Shown here: positions 39,766 to 48,400 of the stretch, in pieces
Position numbering within the stretch: position 1 is the first letter of the stretch
Layout of the letters: each line of letters opens with the position of its first letter
Origin: Acinetobacter shaoyimingii
Lineage (GTDB): Bacteria > Pseudomonadota > Gammaproteobacteria > Pseudomonadales > Moraxellaceae
Direction: 5' to 3'
Length of the DNA stretch: 64,000 nucleotides
Assembly (NCBI RefSeq): GCF_011578045.1
Contig: NZ_CP049801.1
Location: forward strand, 868,001-932,000
Position numbers and translations under genes: made by a program
The notes under the pieces: model-generated
Databases searched by the model: none
What the model was told of the DNA's origin: nothing
Seen by the model: only the letters and a program-made list of their open reading frames with translations

Positions 39766-40100
39766 TGACTATGTCGCAACAATCAGTGAATCAGATTTGG
39801 GTTGCTTATGCAGCCCAAGATCAACAATTTCATATTGCTTTAGATTTCTATGATGGGATGACCGTTGCAGATGCAATTGAACAAAGTGGTCTTAAACGTA
39901 AAGTTCAATTACCTGAGCCTTTACACGTTGGAATTTTTGGGACAAAGGTAGAAAGTCTCAATCATGTACTTGAAGCAGGTGATCGTGTAGAGATTTATCG
40001 TGCGCTTTTGATTAATCCTAAAGACATTCGTCGAAATCGAGCGAAAGCCAATCCAGTTGGGCGTTATTGTCGTGGCAATCGCTTTAAGCAATTGAACTAA
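39765..40100 (+). CDS. rnfH: RnfH/RatB-family ubiquitin-fold protein
   Basis: A 111-residue beta-grasp protein of the RnfH family (RatB in E. coli). It reads VNQIWVAYAAQDQQF, then VADAIEQSGL, HVGIFGTKVE, and the characteristic DRVEIYRALLINPKDIRRNRA near its end. Its function is unknown; it is named after rnf operons but is usually found with bamE, as here, where bamE lies convergent just downstream. The ATG shares a base with the stop of the preceding transporter gene, so translation is likely coupled. Confidence 0.9.
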   Translation: MTMSQQSVNQIWVAYAAQDQQFHIALDFYDGMTVADAIEQSGLKRKVQLPEPLHVGIFGTKVESLNHVLEAGDRVEIYRALLINPKDIRRNRAKANPVGRYCRGNRFKQLN

Positions 40101-40103
40101 TAT

Positions 40104-40135
40104 AAAAAAACCCCTAATAAAGGGGTTTTTTTTTA
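40104..40135. terminator. Bidirectional terminator between rnfH and bamE
   Basis: AAAAAAACCCCT pairs with AGGGGTTTTTTT around AATAA. With A-run and T-run on opposite sides it can terminate both convergent genes. Confidence 0.9.
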
Positions 40136-40146
40136 ACCAAAATTAT

Positions 40147-40545
40147 TTATAGTGGAGGAGCGTTCAAAATGGCTTCTTTAGAACCTGGTAAGCCGGGTTG
40201 AGTCTCTGGAATTGTTTCTAGTCCCTCAATTTGTTTTACAATGCCAGTTTCATTAAAGTAAATCTTTAGATGTTGGCCTTTTGCTGCAGGTATTTTTGCT
40301 TTTTTGGCATAAGTACCAGGGGTATAGTTATAAATGTAATCCCATCGTAATGGATTTAACGGGTCGGTTACGGTTGGACTACCGAGTAAGAAGCGAACTT
40401 GTTGATACGTCATCCCAACTTGTATTTTTGAGGCTTGGGCTTGGGTTAAAGGTGTACCTTGTGGAATGTCCACTTTGTAAACACCGAAGATAGAACAACC
40501 ACCCAGTAAAGAAGCGACAAATAACGTCAGCACTATTTTTTGCAT
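40147..40545 (-). CDS. bamE: Outer membrane assembly lipoprotein BamE
   Basis: BamE (SmpA/OmlA) is a lipoprotein of the Bam complex that inserts beta-barrel proteins. The 132 residues carry a signal peptide with lipobox LLGGC (Cys17), then VDIPQGTPLTQAQASKIQVG and MTYQQVRFLLGSP, the conserved core, and RWDYIYNYTPG. The tail after residue 115 is rich in Pro and Glu, as in some Acinetobacter forms. It is divergent from fur across 112 bases; I see no convincing Fur box there. Confidence 0.93.
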   Translation of the reverse strand: MQKIVLTLFVASLLGGCSIFGVYKVDIPQGTPLTQAQASKIQVGMTYQQVRFLLGSPTVTDPLNPLRWDYIYNYTPGTYAKKAKIPAAKGQHLKIYFNETGIVKQIEGLETIPETQPGLPGSKEAILNAPPL

Positions 40546-40657
40546 TTTGCTACACTATCCCAAATTAATTATGATGCATTTGATCCAAGGATAGATCATA
40601 CTGCATCTAAACTCTGTTGCATATTCCAACTTAAAATTTGTTGAGAGACCTTTTTAT

Positions 40658-41095
40658 ATGCCTATTTCCAATCAAGATTTACGCAAAGCTGGACTTAAAG
40701 TTACCCTTCCTCGAATCAAGATTTTGGAATTATTGGAAAACTCAAGACAGCACCACTTGAGCGCTGAAGACATCTACAAGACTTTACTTGATCAAGGTGA
40801 AGATGTCGGTCTAGCGACTGTATACCGTGTGTTAACTCAATTTGAGGCCGCTGGTATCATTCAACGTCATCATTTTGAAAATAATCATTCTGTATTTGAA
40901 ATTATGCAGGATGATCATCATGATCACTTGGTTTGCTACAACTGTAATAAAGTGGTCGAGTTTACCAATGATGTTATTGAACACGAACAGCACGAAGTTG
41001 CGAAGAAATTCGGCTTTGAACTAACGGGTCACTCACTTAACCTATATGGTTATTGTGATGCGCCAGAGTGCCAAGAAGCATTTCGTAAAAAATAA
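40658..41095 (+). CDS. fur: Ferric uptake regulator
   Basis: Fur is the iron-responsive repressor of siderophore and iron uptake genes. The 145 residues have a winged helix with AGLKVTLPRIKILELLE and GLATVYRVLTQFEAAGI, metal-site residues in FEIMQDDHHDHLVC, and structural zinc cysteines at 93, 96, 133 and 138. The gene is divergent from bamE, a conserved arrangement, and ends in a perfect terminator. Autoregulation is common in the family but no clear operator is seen. Confidence 0.96.
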   Translation: MPISNQDLRKAGLKVTLPRIKILELLENSRQHHLSAEDIYKTLLDQGEDVGLATVYRVLTQFEAAGIIQRHHFENNHSVFEIMQDDHHDHLVCYNCNKVVEFTNDVIEHEQHEVAKKFGFELTGHSLNLYGYCDAPECQEAFRKK

Positions 41096-41156
41096 ACTTG
41101 AGTTTTGATTAGCTTGAATGGATTCTTTCTCAAGACAAAATGCTAAGTTGTACATT

Positions 41157-41186
41157 AAAAAAGAGCTCATTTGAGCTCTTTTTTAA
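41157..41186. terminator. Terminator between fur and pilT
   Basis: AAAAAAGAGCTC pairs exactly with 41173-41184 around an ATTT loop. It can end both convergent genes. Confidence 0.9.
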
Positions 41187-41210
41187 TCATCTGTATTTTT
41201 TATTTATGAC

Positions 41211-42248
41211 TTATACAAAAGCCTCAGGCTGTTTCGCAGCGCCACGAGCCACTTGAGGACTAATAATTCCTTTCGATACTAAGGTCTTCAAGCTCTGATC
41301 GAGCGTCGTCATACCATAGCCAGCACCCGTTTGAATCGCAGAATACATTTGTGCAATCTTGTTTTCACGGATCAAGTTACGAATAGATGGTGTTCCAATC
41401 ATAATTTCATGCGCTGCAACACGACCGCCGCCATTTTTCTTAAGTAGGGTTTGTGAAATCACGGCTTGTAATGATTCAGACAACATGGCACGAACCATTT
41501 CTTTTTCTTCAGATGGGAATACGTCAATAATACGGTCAATGGTTTTTGCAGCAGAGGTGGTATGTAGAGTACCGAAGACCAAGTGACCAGTTTCGGCAGC
41601 TGTTAATGCCAAACGAATGGTCTCTAAGTCACGCATCTCACCGACCAAGATAATATCTGGATCTTCACGAAGTGCTGAACGCAGTGCTTCATTGAAGCCT
41701 AAAGTATCACGATGCACTTCACGTTGGTTGATCAAGCATTTTTTAGATTGGTGTACAAATTCGATCGGATCTTCGACCGTTAAGATATGGTCATAACGAT
41801 TGTCATTAATATAATCCATCATGGCTGCAAGGGTGGTTGATTTACCAGAACCCGTAGGACCAGTCACCAATACAATCCCACGAGGGTATTCACTGATATC
41901 ACGGAAAATTTGTCCCATACCCAATTCTTCCATCGATAGTACTTTGGAAGGAATGGTACGAAATACAGCACCTGCACCACGGTTTTGGTTGAATGCGTTC
42001 ACACGAAAACGTGCCAGATTGGGAACTTCAAATGAAAAGTCAGTTTCTAATTTATCTTCATAATCACGACGTTGTTTATCGTTCATGATGTCATAAATTA
42101 AACCATGAACTTCTTTATGTTCTAAAGCTGGTAGGTTAATACGTCGAACTTCGCCATCCACACGAATCATCGGTGGCATCCCAGCAGATAAGTGTAAATC
42201 CGATGCCCCATTTTTCACAGAAAAAGCCAGTAGTTCAGTAATGTCCAT
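41211..42248 (-). CDS. pilT: Type IV pilus retraction ATPase PilT
   Basis: PilT powers retraction of type IV pili for twitching and DNA uptake. The 345 residues include VTGPTGSGKSTTLAAMMDY near 133 (Walker A), HILTVEDPIEF, the LREDPDIILVGEMRDLETI region (Walker B and Asp box), TGHLVFGTLHT (His box) and the C-terminal AIRNL-type motif, here PSIRNLIRENK. The start at 42248, after GGGGAAA, gives the usual length. pilU, often directly downstream of pilT, is not there: the next thing is the fur terminator. It is divergent from yggS, as in many proteobacteria. Confidence 0.93.
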   Translation of the reverse strand: MDITELLAFSVKNGASDLHLSAGMPPMIRVDGEVRRINLPALEHKEVHGLIYDIMNDKQRRDYEDKLETDFSFEVPNLARFRVNAFNQNRGAGAVFRTIPSKVLSMEELGMGQIFRDISEYPRGIVLVTGPTGSGKSTTLAAMMDYINDNRYDHILTVEDPIEFVHQSKKCLINQREVHRDTLGFNEALRSALREDPDIILVGEMRDLETIRLALTAAETGHLVFGTLHTTSAAKTIDRIIDVFPSEEKEMVRAMLSESLQAVISQTLLKKNGGGRVAAHEIMIGTPSIRNLIRENKIAQMYSAIQTGAGYGMTTLDQSLKTLVSKGIISPQVARGAAKQPEAFV

Positions 42249-42372
42249 AAATTTCCCCGAAGTCATAAAAATCGTAATTATTTTGTTAGAATAATAAGGC
42301 TTTCTTGTGTGTTAACCAACTGTTAAACACAAGGCGATACGAAAAAAATTGAATGAAATGAGAAATCTGTCA

Positions 42373-43059
42373 ATGAATAGTCTTCAACAAGCAAGATCAC
42401 AGGTCTTAGATCAAATTTACAAGGCTTGTCAGGAAGCACAACGTAATTTCGCAGGGGTACATTTGTTGGCGGTTTCTAAAACTCACCCACATCAAGCAAT
42501 ACGTGAAATGTACGAATCAGGACAACGTGCATTTGGTGAAAATTATTTACAAGAAGCCTTAGATAAAATAGAAATTTTAAAAGATTTAGACATTGAATGG
42601 CATTTTATTGGTCATGTACAGCGCAATAAAACCAAGCATTTGGCAGCCAATTTTAGTTGGGTGCATGGTGTTGACCGCCTTATTATTGCTGAACGATTAT
42701 CTGCTCAGCGAGATGATAATCAACAACCCTTAGACATTTGCTTGCAGGTAAATATTGATGGACAAGAGACCAAGGATGGTTGTCAGCCTGATGAAGTCTC
42801 TGATTTGGTCAAATCCATCAGTACGTTACCAAACTTAAGACTGCGTGGATTAATGGTGATTCCTGCACCACACAATACACAAGCTTTTGCAGATGCTCGT
42901 GCATTATTTGAAAAGGTGAAAACCGAGCATGCTTTTCCAGAACTTTGGGATACATTGAGTATGGGAATGTCATCTGATATGCAAGAAGCAATTACTGCGG
43001 GTGCAACCATTGTCCGTGTTGGCACAGCTTTGTTTGGTGCACGTGATTATTCTAAATAA
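42373..43059 (+). CDS. yggS: PLP homeostasis protein (YggS/PROSC family)
   Basis: A 228-residue fold-III PLP-binding protein without known enzymatic activity, which controls free PLP and amino acid balance. It has LLAVSKTHPHQAIREMYE (PLP lysine), FGENYLQEALDK, WHFIGHVQRNKTKH and, near the end, LSMGMSSDMQEAITAGATIV followed by RVGTALFGAR, the classic YggS signature. The start could be 42358 or 42373; the latter matches family N-termini, and neither has a strong ribosome site. It is divergent from pilT. Confidence 0.92.
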   Translation: MNSLQQARSQVLDQIYKACQEAQRNFAGVHLLAVSKTHPHQAIREMYESGQRAFGENYLQEALDKIEILKDLDIEWHFIGHVQRNKTKHLAANFSWVHGVDRLIIAERLSAQRDDNQQPLDICLQVNIDGQETKDGCQPDEVSDLVKSISTLPNLRLRGLMVIPAPHNTQAFADARALFEKVKTEHAFPELWDTLSMGMSSDMQEAITAGATIVRVGTALFGARDYSK

Positions 43060-43094
43060 TCGTTATTTGCATGCATTAATCATTATAAATACTG

Positions 43095-43123
43095 AAACTG
43101 AACCTTTGCGTTCAGTTTTTTTC
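43095..43123 (+). terminator. Terminator after yggS
   Basis: AAACTGAAC (43095-43103) pairs with GTTCAGTTT (43110-43118), loop of six bases, then a T-run. Confidence 0.85.
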
Positions 43124-43218
43124 TTGAATTTTCATCTATGGGTGCGGTACAACTCATAGATTGAGGCAGGCCTTAAGCCCAAATAATAAACAATGTCAAT
43201 GAAAGCGATAGGGAAGTT

Positions 43219-44016
43219 ATGTCAGCATATTATCAATTGATTGAACGTACTGTGAATGACGATGGCAGTGTGATTGCACGTTATACCTCTACCATCCATA
43301 CGCAAGGGGCTTGGAATGAGCATGAGCAACACATGGCACCTGCAACAGGAATTATTTGTGCTGAATTAGACCATTTTATGCCTCGACAAGATGTTCGTAT
43401 AGGTCGGATCAGTCTAGATATTTTGGGGTTAATTCCCGCAGGTGAGTTTCAAATTGAAACCAAAGTCATCCGTCCAGGGAGAACCATTGAATTAATTGAA
43501 TCGGTAATGAGTGCCGGCGGTAAAAGTTGTATTTCAGCACGGACATGGCGTATGGCAGTCAGTGATACATCTGCGGTGTATGGTTTAGAAGATCCAGTGG
43601 TGGAAGGTCCTGAACAGCAACCTGTTTGGGAAGAAATTCGATCTTGGCCAGGTGGTTATATTGCCTCTATTGAAGCAAGAACTTCAAATAGGCGTGCAGG
43701 AAAGGGGATTGTTTGGTTAACCAATACGCTGGATATGGTTGAAGGTGAAACTACCTCAGATTTAGTGAAACTCATGGGTATGGTCGATACTGCCAATGGG
43801 ATTGTGACTCGTCAAATTTGGCCTTTTCAGTATGCATTTCCAAACTTAGATTTACAAATTCATTTGCATCGCTTACCGCGTGGGCATTGGCTTGGACTAG
43901 AAACGGTTCAACAACATGGGGACGATGGCATAGGTTTAACCAGTGCAGTTTTGCATGATCTTCATGGACCATTTGGACGGAGTGAACAGATTTTAACATT
44001 AAGAAAAATGGGTTAA
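43219..44016 (+). CDS. Thioesterase-like protein (double hotdog, TesB-like)
   Basis: A 265-residue protein with the layout of the thioesterase-like superfamily. The N-terminal half has GAWNEHEQHMAPATG and a hotdog core running to ETKVIRPGRTIELIESVMSA, the RPGR segment being typical; the C-terminal half has DTANGIVTRQIWPFQYAFPN, then DLQIHLHRLPRGHWLGLET and LHDLHGPFGRSEQ, the second hotdog. Such proteins hydrolyse acyl-CoA esters, but the substrate here is unknown. It is a single-gene unit. Confidence 0.78.
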   Translation: MSAYYQLIERTVNDDGSVIARYTSTIHTQGAWNEHEQHMAPATGIICAELDHFMPRQDVRIGRISLDILGLIPAGEFQIETKVIRPGRTIELIESVMSAGGKSCISARTWRMAVSDTSAVYGLEDPVVEGPEQQPVWEEIRSWPGGYIASIEARTSNRRAGKGIVWLTNTLDMVEGETTSDLVKLMGMVDTANGIVTRQIWPFQYAFPNLDLQIHLHRLPRGHWLGLETVQQHGDDGIGLTSAVLHDLHGPFGRSEQILTLRKMG

Positions 44017-44030
44017 AAAAAAGTTTTTAT

Positions 44031-44062
44031 AAAACAGCATGATTCTGAATCATGCTGTTTTA
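44031..44062 (+). terminator. Terminator after the thioesterase-like gene
   Basis: A perfect 14-bp stem (AAAACAGCATGATT and complement) with a CTG loop and short T-run. The next gene begins about 170 bases on, after a short CATAACAATT repeat (about 44104-44132). Confidence 0.82.
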
Positions 44063-44233
44063 TGCACTAAGCTGAATGCTGAATCAGTTGATAAGATTTA
44101 TCTAACAATTCATAACAATTCATAACAATTCGATTTTATTTGAAATAATTGAAATGCTTTATAATTTTTTACTTATTCTAAAAATAACTCATTTTAAAAC
44201 TTAATAAAAATGATCTATGAAGGTATGACGTGA

Positions 44234-44980
44234 ATGATAAAATTTAAATATTGGGTATTTATACTTTTGAGTTTAATACTCGCAACTCATCTGACTGCAT
44301 GTAGTAAAAAACAAAGTGATGATAGCGCTGTTGTGGCTGATGCGACTACGCAAGATGCAACTGGAGATGAGAAACTGGGTACAAAATGGGGAGATGAGTT
44401 GACTTCAAATGTATCTGATGTCGATCTAAAACGCTTAAAGGATGAGCCTATCGCACAATCTGCTATACGTTATGCCAATAAAAATTACCAAGGCAAATCC
44501 GTCAATAGTTTGTCAATTGCCTCAGGTACGATTAGTTTTTCCGTCGTCGATGATCAAATGAATAATTTACCTTTGTTCAGAGATGGGCAACAGTATTATT
44601 TAAGTGCGAAGGAAGGGCAGAGTTATCAATTGCACTACCAAAATCATTCCGATAAAACTTATGAAATTGTTGCTAGTGTAGATGGTTTGGATGTTTTAAA
44701 TGGACAAGAAGCATCTGTATACAGCTCTGGTTATGTGTTGTATCCACAGCAAACACTCACCATTGAAGGGTTTAGAAAAAGCGATTCTGCTGTAGCATCA
44801 TTTACTTTTGGAAAACCAGATGAATCCTATGCAGCAAACTCAAATCAGGGTTCGGTCAACAATGTCGGCATTATTGGTACTGTTGTTTATGAGTTAGAGT
44901 CTGAAGCACCTGTTGCTGCGGATGCGGCTGATGAATATGCGCCACCACCTAATGCTTTTCCAGCAGATAAAAAGAAATAA
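44234..44980 (+). CDS. Lipoprotein of unknown function
   Basis: A 248-residue exported protein. The signal peptide ends in a lipobox LTAC (Cys23), with Ser-Lys-Lys after the cysteine, so outer membrane attachment is likely. After an acidic linker comes a probable beta-rich domain (about 90-220) with repeated short strands such as GTISFSVVDD and TLTIEGFRKSD, and the end is Pro/Ala-rich (APPPNAFPADKKK). I do not recognise the family. It lies 51 bases before another small exported protein on the same strand, which may be its partner. Confidence 0.7.
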   Translation: MIKFKYWVFILLSLILATHLTACSKKQSDDSAVVADATTQDATGDEKLGTKWGDELTSNVSDVDLKRLKDEPIAQSAIRYANKNYQGKSVNSLSIASGTISFSVVDDQMNNLPLFRDGQQYYLSAKEGQSYQLHYQNHSDKTYEIVASVDGLDVLNGQEASVYSSGYVLYPQQTLTIEGFRKSDSAVASFTFGKPDESYAANSNQGSVNNVGIIGTVVYELESEAPVAADAADEYAPPPNAFPADKKK

Positions 44981-45031
44981 AGTGAATGTATTGAAACAGT
45001 CGAATTAAAGACATAAAAATGAGAAATAAAG

Positions 45032-45427
45032 ATGACTAAGGCACTATTTTTATTCATCATATTATTTGCACCTTCAGTTTTTGCTGAAGATATTCAAAGT
45101 CGTTATAGTACAATGGTTCAGACACAGGCTTCATATCAGGTATTTAAAACAAATTATGAGAAAGTTTTAACAGATATAGAGAATTATTCAGCGCAAATGA
45201 TACAAACTCAAAATAAAGCTGATGCCTATCCGTTATGTGTAGCTTTGAAGAGTTCGGCGCAAATGATGGTGAATAATCAAAAATATAAAGCCGAATTTAA
45301 TCGAGATTATCAGAAAAGTGATGCTTCATTTGATCAAGTATTAATGTTATACAAAGAGGGTAATCAACAATTAAAAGAAAAATGCGAAGAGGCGAAGTCA
45401 TTGTATCTTCAATCTCTTAATAAATAG
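45032..45427 (+). CDS. Small exported protein of unknown function
   Basis: A 131-residue protein with a typical Sec signal peptide (ALFLFIILFAPSVFA, cleavage before EDIQ) and a mostly helical, Gln- and Lys-rich mature part containing two cysteines (CVALKSS and EKCEEA) that could form a disulphide. It is probably periplasmic. No family is recognised. It follows the lipoprotein gene and converges on sbcC. Confidence 0.65.
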   Translation: MTKALFLFIILFAPSVFAEDIQSRYSTMVQTQASYQVFKTNYEKVLTDIENYSAQMIQTQNKADAYPLCVALKSSAQMMVNNQKYKAEFNRDYQKSDASFDQVLMLYKEGNQQLKEKCEEAKSLYLQSLNK

Positions 45428-45446
45428 GACAGTTTTATACTGTCCT
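45426..45446. terminator. Hairpin between convergent genes
   Basis: AGGACAGT and ACTGTCCT pair perfectly around TTTAT. It overlaps the preceding stop codon and has no T-run, so its role in termination is uncertain. Confidence 0.4.
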
Positions 45447-45477
45447 AGACTAAAGCGCTTAATTTGACAGATTGAAT

Positions 45478-48400
45478 CTAACTCACAATCTCAATGGTAC
45501 TCGCACCTGCACCTAAAGGTCTGACCTGAATTTGTACAGGAATACGCTCATGCATTTCTTGTATATGCGAAATGAGCACCACTTTACGCCCTTGGCTTTG
45601 CAATTGATCCAATGCATTCATGACCATATGTAAAGATGACGCATCTAAAGTCCCGAAACCTTCATCAATAAACAGGGATTCAATTTTCATTGAACCTGAT
45701 GCCATATTGGCAATCGCAAGTGACAGCGCAAGAGCGGTCAGGAAGGACTCGCCGCCCGATAGTGATGCGACAGAACGCATTTCACCATCCATGTCATGGT
45801 CGATAATGGCAAGGCTTAATGAATTGTCTAAACGTTTTAACGTATAGCGTTGCGAAAGCAGACTCAGCTGTTGGTTGGCATGTTCAATTAAAATATCCAA
45901 ATTATATTGCTGAGCGAGGTCTCGGAATTTTTTACCTGTAGAGTCACCCATGAGTCCAGAAATTTTGCCCCAACGGTGCTCTTCTTGTTGTATGGCTTGA
46001 ATCTGCGTGGCAAATTTCTGTTGTTTTTCGACATTGGCATGATGTTGATCTAATTTTAATTTCAGTTGATCTCGCAGGACTTGTTGATTCTGCAATGCAT
46101 CTAAATTTTGCTGAATGATTAAATTCAGCTCTTCGAATTGAATGATCGGTTGTTGTAATAGATGTTCAGCCAACTGCTCTTGCATGGTTTTTAAGGCAGA
46201 TGCAGTTTCATTGAATAAACGCTCACTGCTTTGAATTTTTTGACGAATCTGCTGTTCTTGCGCTGATGTAATCTCGTTTAAGGCATTGAGTTGTGTATCA
46301 TCAAACTGTGGATGTTTGAGCAACCATTCTTCAATCGTCTTCTGAGCTTGACTTAGCGTTTGCTGATTTTGCATTTGCTGTGCTTTAAGCTGTTCTAGAG
46401 CTTGCTTTTGCTCATCATGATGCAGACGTGCCTGTTCAAACTTTTGCTTCAGTTGATGATAATGCGTCTGCGCCTGTTGGCGATCTAGGTCATGCTGAGT
46501 CAACCATTCATGAGCTTTGACATCGACCAGCCCCGTCATTTGCTGAATGAGTTGATTGGCTTGTAGATTGTTCTGATGTCCTTTTTCTGAAATTTCAGTC
46601 AAGTTAAGTTCAGCATCTTTGATCTGAGTCATCAAATGTTCAATACGATTGATCAGCAATTGGCGTTTTTGCTGCTTAACATCAATGTCTTTATGCAATT
46701 GTTCATTTTGGTTCAATTGCTCGGCACGTCTTTGCAATAGGCTTAAAATCTGCTGTGCCGTGGCTGTGGTTTGCGTTTGCCATGCCTGACGCTCTGTCTC
46801 ACTACAACAATCTACAATGTGTTGCACGTGCTGTTGCAAGCGTTCAGCATTGTTCAGTAGGTTTTCCAACTGTTGAATCGTCTGTGTTAAACCATATTGC
46901 TGTTTGTGTGCTTGTTCAATATGTTGAATACGTGTGGCTGATTCTTTTTGCGATTGTTGAGACGTCTGAATATAGGTCCGTAATTGTTGTTCAATTTCAA
47001 GCGGACTTTGATCAACATCGAGTTCAATATGAATACGCTGAGCATGTTCAAGAAGCGCTTTTTTAAAGTTTTCTGTTTTGTTTTGATTATTTTTGAGTTG
47101 AAGGTTCAGTTGTTCAATTTCAGTGTTGAATCGGGTCAATGCTTGCTGAGCTTGTTGCCAAGCTTGAAAAGCAGTTTGCTGTTTTTGTTCGGCTTGTTGT
47201 TCTTGTTGTTGTTGCAGTTCATATAAAGCTTTAGAGACAGCTGCTTCATTGTGACGATAAGGATGTTCAGTACTACCACAGACCACACAAGGTTCATCTG
47301 GTTTTAGTTCGGCACGTAAATGTTCGATATTTTCTGCATGTAATAAGCGTTGTTGTTGCAATAGTTGAATCAGTTGTTGATGCTCAGCTTTCATCGATAG
47401 ATAAGCCTGTTCGCTCTGCTGTGCATTTTGTTCAAGGCTGTTTTGCTGTGTAGTCGAATGTTCAAGTTTCTGTTGTAGATCGAGCACAGTACCATGTAAT
47501 TCAAGCCATTGTTGGATTTGCTGTTGCATCAATTGCAGTTGATTGAATTGCTCAATGTGTTGATCACGTGAGTGTCTTAATTCAAGTAACTGCTGTTCAA
47601 TCTGTTGTGTCGTGCCGAATTGTTCAGTGCTGAGCTGTAACTGCTGATGCTGTTCTTTTAGGTGTAGGGTCGCAGTGTGAATATCAGTTAAATTGTGCTG
47701 TTGCAGTTGTTGTTCTAGTGTTTGGTATTGGCGAATAAACTGTCCCAAAGCTTGTACATGCGCATGAATACTTTGATCCAAAGCCTGAAAACGAGCACCT
47801 TGAGTAATCTCTTTTTGTAGATCAATATGTTGTTGTTGCAAATGTTGAAGTTGCTGATCAAATTGTTGTTGTTCAAGTTCTAAAGGCTGTTTAGTGGCTT
47901 GCAACTCAACCATTTTGGCTTTGAACTTTTTGTAATCTTCAGCAATGCTGTCTCGGGCTAAAACACATTTACGCACTTCCGCCAAAGGGTGTTGATGTTG
48001 TTGCTCAAACTCCTGTATCTGATTCAGCGCTGTTTCCGCTTGGATATATAAGGCTTTTTCAGCATTAAATATGTGTAAGCCATCCTCAAAGCTTTTTTGC
48101 TTGGCTAAAATCTGCGGTTCAAAATCTTTTTGAGCTTTTAAACATTGCTGTTTTTGAAAGACCATTGGACGGATGCCTGAAAAGATTTCAAGTTGCTGTA
48201 AACGTTGTTTTTCAGGTTGTAAGAGTTGCTGTTGATTGCGCTGATCGTCGTAGTGTTGTTGTTTCAACACAATGTCGCTGTCCAATTTTTGCTTACGTTC
48301 AAACCATTGTCGTTGTTTTTCTAGATTTGTTTTTTCAGTTTCTAGGCTTTTTAATTTGCGATCACCATCCTGAAATTCCGTTGTAGCAAGGTTTAGATCG

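Noticed and set aside
40546..40657. Fur box between bamE and fur
   Set aside because: No sequence close to the GATAATGATAATCATTATC pattern was found.
46755..47226. Plus-strand frames over sbcC
   Set aside because: They arise from the Gln-rich codon runs of the coiled coil read in antisense.
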